Shown here: positions 61,839 through 64,000 of the stretch, piece by piece
How the letters are laid out: every line of letters starts with the position of its first letter
How positions within the stretch are numbered: position 1 is the stretch's first letter
Source: Enterococcus sp. BWR-S5
Lineage (GTDB): Bacteria; Bacillota; Bacilli; Lactobacillales; Enterococcaceae
Assembly (NCBI RefSeq): GCF_016745255.1
Contig: NZ_JADOEQ010000001.1
Coordinates: forward strand, 372,001 to 436,000
DNA length: 64,000 nt
Direction: 5' to 3'
Notes under the pieces: model-generated
Seen by the model: only the letters and a program-made list of their open reading frames with translations
Told to the model about the DNA's origin: nothing
Database searches by the model: none
Made by a program: the position numbers and the translations under genes

Positions 61839-63197
61839 ATGGGTAAATATTTTGGAACAGATGGCGTCAGAGGGATTGCAAACAAGGAACTGACACCGGA
61901 AATGGCATTTAAGTTGGGACGTTGCGGCGGCTATGTGTTGAGCCAGCATGCAGCAGATGAATCACGTAAACCGAGAGTTCTTGTCGGCAGAGATACAAGA
62001 GTTTCCGGTCAGATGCTGGAGCAAGCGCTAATTGCCGGATTGCTATCTGTTGGTATTGAGGTCTTTCAATTGGGGGTAATTGCTACTCCGGGCGTTGCCT
62101 ATCTCACTCGTTTGCAGAAAGCATCGGCAGGGGTTATGATTTCTGCTTCTCATAATCCGGCAGAAGATAACGGAATCAAATTTTTTGGTTCTGATGGATT
62201 CAAGCTGGATGATGATCAGGAATTTGAAATTGAAGCATTATTGGATGCTGAAGAGGACAAACTACCTCGACCATCTGCCGAAGGATTGGGAACAGTTGAG
62301 GAATTCCCAGAAGGTTTACTGAAATACTCTCAATTTTTGGTACAAACAATTCCTGGAGATTTGTCCGATTTGACTGTTTGTATTGACGCTGCGAATGGGG
62401 CAACAGCTACATCTGTGAACCGTCTATTTGCCGATTTAGATACGGACTTCTTCACCATGGGAACCAGTCCGAATGGATTGAATATCAATGATGGCGTTGG
62501 TTCAACTCATCCGGAAAAGCTGGCAGAGTTGGTTCTTGAAAAAGGTGCGGATGTAGGACTTGCTTTTGATGGAGACGGTGACCGTCTGATTGCTGTTGAC
62601 GAGCTTGGAAATATTGTTGACGGTGACAAAATCATGTTCATCTGTGCCAAATATCTATCCGAAAAGAAACGCTTAAAGAAAAATACGATTGTGACAACTG
62701 TTATGAGCAATCTTGGTTTCCGTAAAGCTGTAGAAGCAGAAGGAATGTCTGATGTGATTACTCAAGTTGGTGACCGCTATGTTGTAGAAGAAATGAAGAA
62801 AAATGATTATAATTTTGGTGGGGAACAATCGGGTCATATGATCTTTTTAGACTACAATACAACAGGTGATGGTATGCTTTCAGGGGTGCAGCTGTTGAAT
62901 GTTATGAAGCAAACAGGAAAGAGACTTTCTGAGCTTGCTGCTGAAATTACTGTTTATCCGCAAAAACTGGTAAATATTCGTGTGACGGATAAAAACAATG
63001 CGATGGATGTTCCTGCAATTAAAACGATTGTTGAGTTGATGGAACAGGAAATGAATGGTGACGGACGGATTCTCGTTCGACCATCCGGAACGGAACCACT
63101 GCTGCGTGTGATGGCAGAGGCACCGACTAAAGAAAAAGTAGATTACTATGTTGATACAATTGCAGAGGTTGTTCAAGCTGAAATTGGTATGAACTAA
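61839..63197 (+). CDS. glmM: Phosphoglucosamine mutase
   Basis: A 452-residue enzyme interconverting glucosamine-6-phosphate and glucosamine-1-phosphate for UDP-GlcNAc and peptidoglycan. Family motifs: [12 protein letters not shown], the phosphoserine loop [16 protein letters not shown], metal loop [16 protein letters not shown] and [12 protein letters not shown] chose ATG 61839, 8 bases after AAGGAG; the ATG at 61836 is also possible. GlmM forms a complex with CdaA, restraining c-di-AMP synthesis. The operon ends at a strong terminator. Confidence 0.96.
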   Translation: MGKYFGTDGVRGIANKELTPEMAFKLGRCGGYVLSQHAADESRKPRVLVGRDTRVSGQMLEQALIAGLLSVGIEVFQLGVIATPGVAYLTRLQKASAGVMISASHNPAEDNGIKFFGSDGFKLDDDQEFEIEALLDAEEDKLPRPSAEGLGTVEEFPEGLLKYSQFLVQTIPGDLSDLTVCIDAANGATATSVNRLFADLDTDFFTMGTSPNGLNINDGVGSTHPEKLAELVLEKGADVGLAFDGDGDRLIAVDELGNIVDGDKIMFICAKYLSEKKRLKKNTIVTTVMSNLGFRKAVEAEGMSDVITQVGDRYVVEEMKKNDYNFGGEQSGHMIFLDYNTTGDGMLSGVQLLNVMKQTGKRLSELAAEITVYPQKLVNIRVTDKNNAMDVPAIKTIVELMEQEMNGDGRILVRPSGTEPLLRVMAEAPTKEKVDYYVDTIAEVVQAEIGMN

Positions 63198-63220
63198 TTT
63201 TCTAACTTCGAATAAACGAC

Positions 63221-63264
63221 GAGTCAAAAGCTAATCCGAGGGAGCAGCTTTTGACTCTTTTTTT
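63221..63264 (+). terminator. Terminator of cdaA-cdaR-glmM
   Basis: GAGTCAAAAGCT / AGCTTTTGACTC, a perfect 12-bp stem followed by seven T residues. Confidence 0.92.
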
Positions 63265-63340
63265 GTGAAGGAGGTATAAATGTTTTATAGTAGTGTATTC
63301 AGAGGTACCAAGAAGCTATAAAGGATTATTTTGAAAAAAT

Positions 63341-63560
63341 ATTTAGCTGTATAGAGACTAGCTCTTCTCGACACTAAGTCAAAATATGTCTCATGGTAAA
63401 GAACACTGCGAATTCTACTTGTGTAGGAACTGCTGGTAGAATGGGGTACGAAGCGAGGCTGAGAGTAACTGCTTCACTTAAGGAGCAGTCACACCATTAA
63501 AAGGAGCTAACCAATTCGATGTCTGACTCGGGCTTAGTGTTCGGGAGGTTAGTGATTCTG
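63341..63560 (+). ncRNA. Candidate structured RNA or leader
   Basis: Long-range and local pairings cluster here: ACACTAAGTC (63371-63380) with GGCTTAGTGT (63531-63540), ATTCTAC (63412-63418) with GTAGAAT (63436-63442), ACTGCT (63468-63473) with AGCAGT (63484-63489), and CTAACC (63507-63512) with GGTTAG (63548-63553); a competing GAACACT/AGTGTTC pair exists. No ORF is supportable. I do not recognise a known riboswitch, T-box or 6S RNA. Confidence 0.35.
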
Positions 63561-63604
63561 TTCCGCTTACCCAATTCATTCCGAATGATTTCTGTATTTC
63601 TAGT

Positions 63605-63633
63605 TTGATTGTACGTTAATCTTATGATACGAT
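63605..63633 (+). promoter_or_regulatory. Candidate promoter of the DUF62 gene
   Basis: TTGATT, 17 bases, TACGAT (63628-63633). If correct, the structured region upstream is not part of the DUF62 mRNA leader. Confidence 0.5.
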
Positions 63634-63684
63634 GGGAGCTGAATTTATACTATTATTTTATTGATTAATGAAGGAGCTGACAGG

Positions 63685-64000
63685 ATGGGGAAATATTTGG
63701 TATTACAGACAGATTTTGGTCTGGGAGATGGTGCGGTTAGCGCAATGTATGGTGTTGCTCATATGGTCAGTGACGAAATCGTAGTCGAGGATTTGACGCA
63801 TGAAATTCCTCCTTATGACATTTGGGTCGCTTCTTACCGTCTGTATCAGACAGTAAAATATTGGCCGAAGGGCACCGTTTTTGTCTCTGTAGTAGACCCG
63901 GGTGTAGGAAGCACAAGAAGAAGTATTGCAGCGAAAACAGCTTCCGGACACTACATTATTACACCGGATAATGGATCGTTGACACACATTCATCATTATC
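63685..64000 (+). CDS. SAM hydroxide adenosyltransferase (DUF62), N-terminal part
   Basis: The first 105 residues of a gene cut by the window edge. LVLQTDFGLGDGAVSAMYGV, DLTHEIPPYDIW, VFVSVVDPGVGS and YIITPDNGSLT are the hallmarks of the DUF62 family, which cleaves S-adenosylmethionine with hydroxide to adenosine and methionine and includes fluorinase relatives. AAGGAG precedes ATG 63685. In Gram-positives it often leads an operon with ECF transporter genes, which would lie beyond this window. Confidence 0.92.
   Translation, partial: MGKYLVLQTDFGLGDGAVSAMYGVAHMVSDEIVVEDLTHEIPPYDIWVASYRLYQTVKYWPKGTVFVSVVDPGVGSTRRSIAAKTASGHYIITPDNGSLTHIHHY

Noticed and set aside
63265-63684. T-box or known metabolite riboswitch upstream of DUF62
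   Set aside because: No T-box consensus, no recognised SAM, THF or cobalamin core motif, and a plausible promoter lies downstream of the structure.

Overview
The window is a chromosomal segment from a low-GC Gram-positive bacterium, almost certainly an Enterococcus (or very close relative) other than E. faecalis. The evidence is the epaA-B-C-D-rmlA-C-B-D order of the enterococcal rhamnose polysaccharide (Epa) locus, the miaA-hflX-ynbB-glnR-glnA block, the cdaA-cdaR-glmM operon, a LevR-type sigma-54 activator beside a lactose/cellobiose-family PTS, and strong AAGGAGG ribosome binding sites with frequent GTG/TTG starts. No rRNA, prophage, insertion sequence or CRISPR array was seen. The only tRNA is tRNA-Arg(CCT).

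Layout. 1-116: tail of an unknown gene. 290-7650: a DEAD-box helicase, then a sigma-54 sugar module: a LevR/CelR-like activator, a textbook -24/-12 promoter, PTS EIIB, EIIA and EIIC, and three small accessory genes (unknown 72 aa, DUF3188, DUF3284). 7733-20455: a mosaic of single genes, mostly bounded by terminators: an Eis-like GNAT, a 43-residue charged protein, tRNA-Arg, an SDR/HxlR divergent pair, a lipoprotein with TPR and two aspartic-protease-like motifs divergent from a two-component system, a frameshifted AraC-GyrI regulator beside an intact GyrI-like paralogue, an alpha/beta hydrolase, an M29 aminopeptidase, a TetR regulator and a flavodoxin. 20709-24713: an LTA-synthase/MdoB-like phosphoglycerol transferase, methionine aminopeptidase and a YihY membrane protein.

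24847-49604 is an Epa-type cell-wall polysaccharide locus. EpaA (TagO/WecA type) starts the lipid-linked chain, three GT2 enzymes (EpaB-D) and the dTDP-rhamnose genes rmlACBD build the rhamnan, and Wzm/Wzt exports it. The variable part holds a GtrA flippase, two GT-C-like membrane proteins, two large tandem-GT2 enzymes, a secreted GH25 muramidase with six GBS-Bsp-like repeats, and an adjacent methyltransferase and kinase-like/coiled-coil pair next to Wzm/Wzt. That pair looks like a split version of the WbdD chain terminator known from Gram-negative ABC-exported O antigens, and it is the most interesting system here.

50104-64000 is housekeeping: miaA, hflX, ynbB, then glnR-glnA behind a perfect GlnR operator, a large pyruvate:flavodoxin oxidoreductase (nifJ) whose likely electron acceptor, flavodoxin, is encoded at 20012-20455, the cyclic-di-AMP/peptidoglycan operon cdaA-cdaR-glmM, and the start of a SAM hydroxide adenosyltransferase (DUF62) gene. 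Several long intergenic regions carry structure not explained by genes, notably a repeat cluster at 49594-49950 and a candidate structured RNA at 63341-63560.
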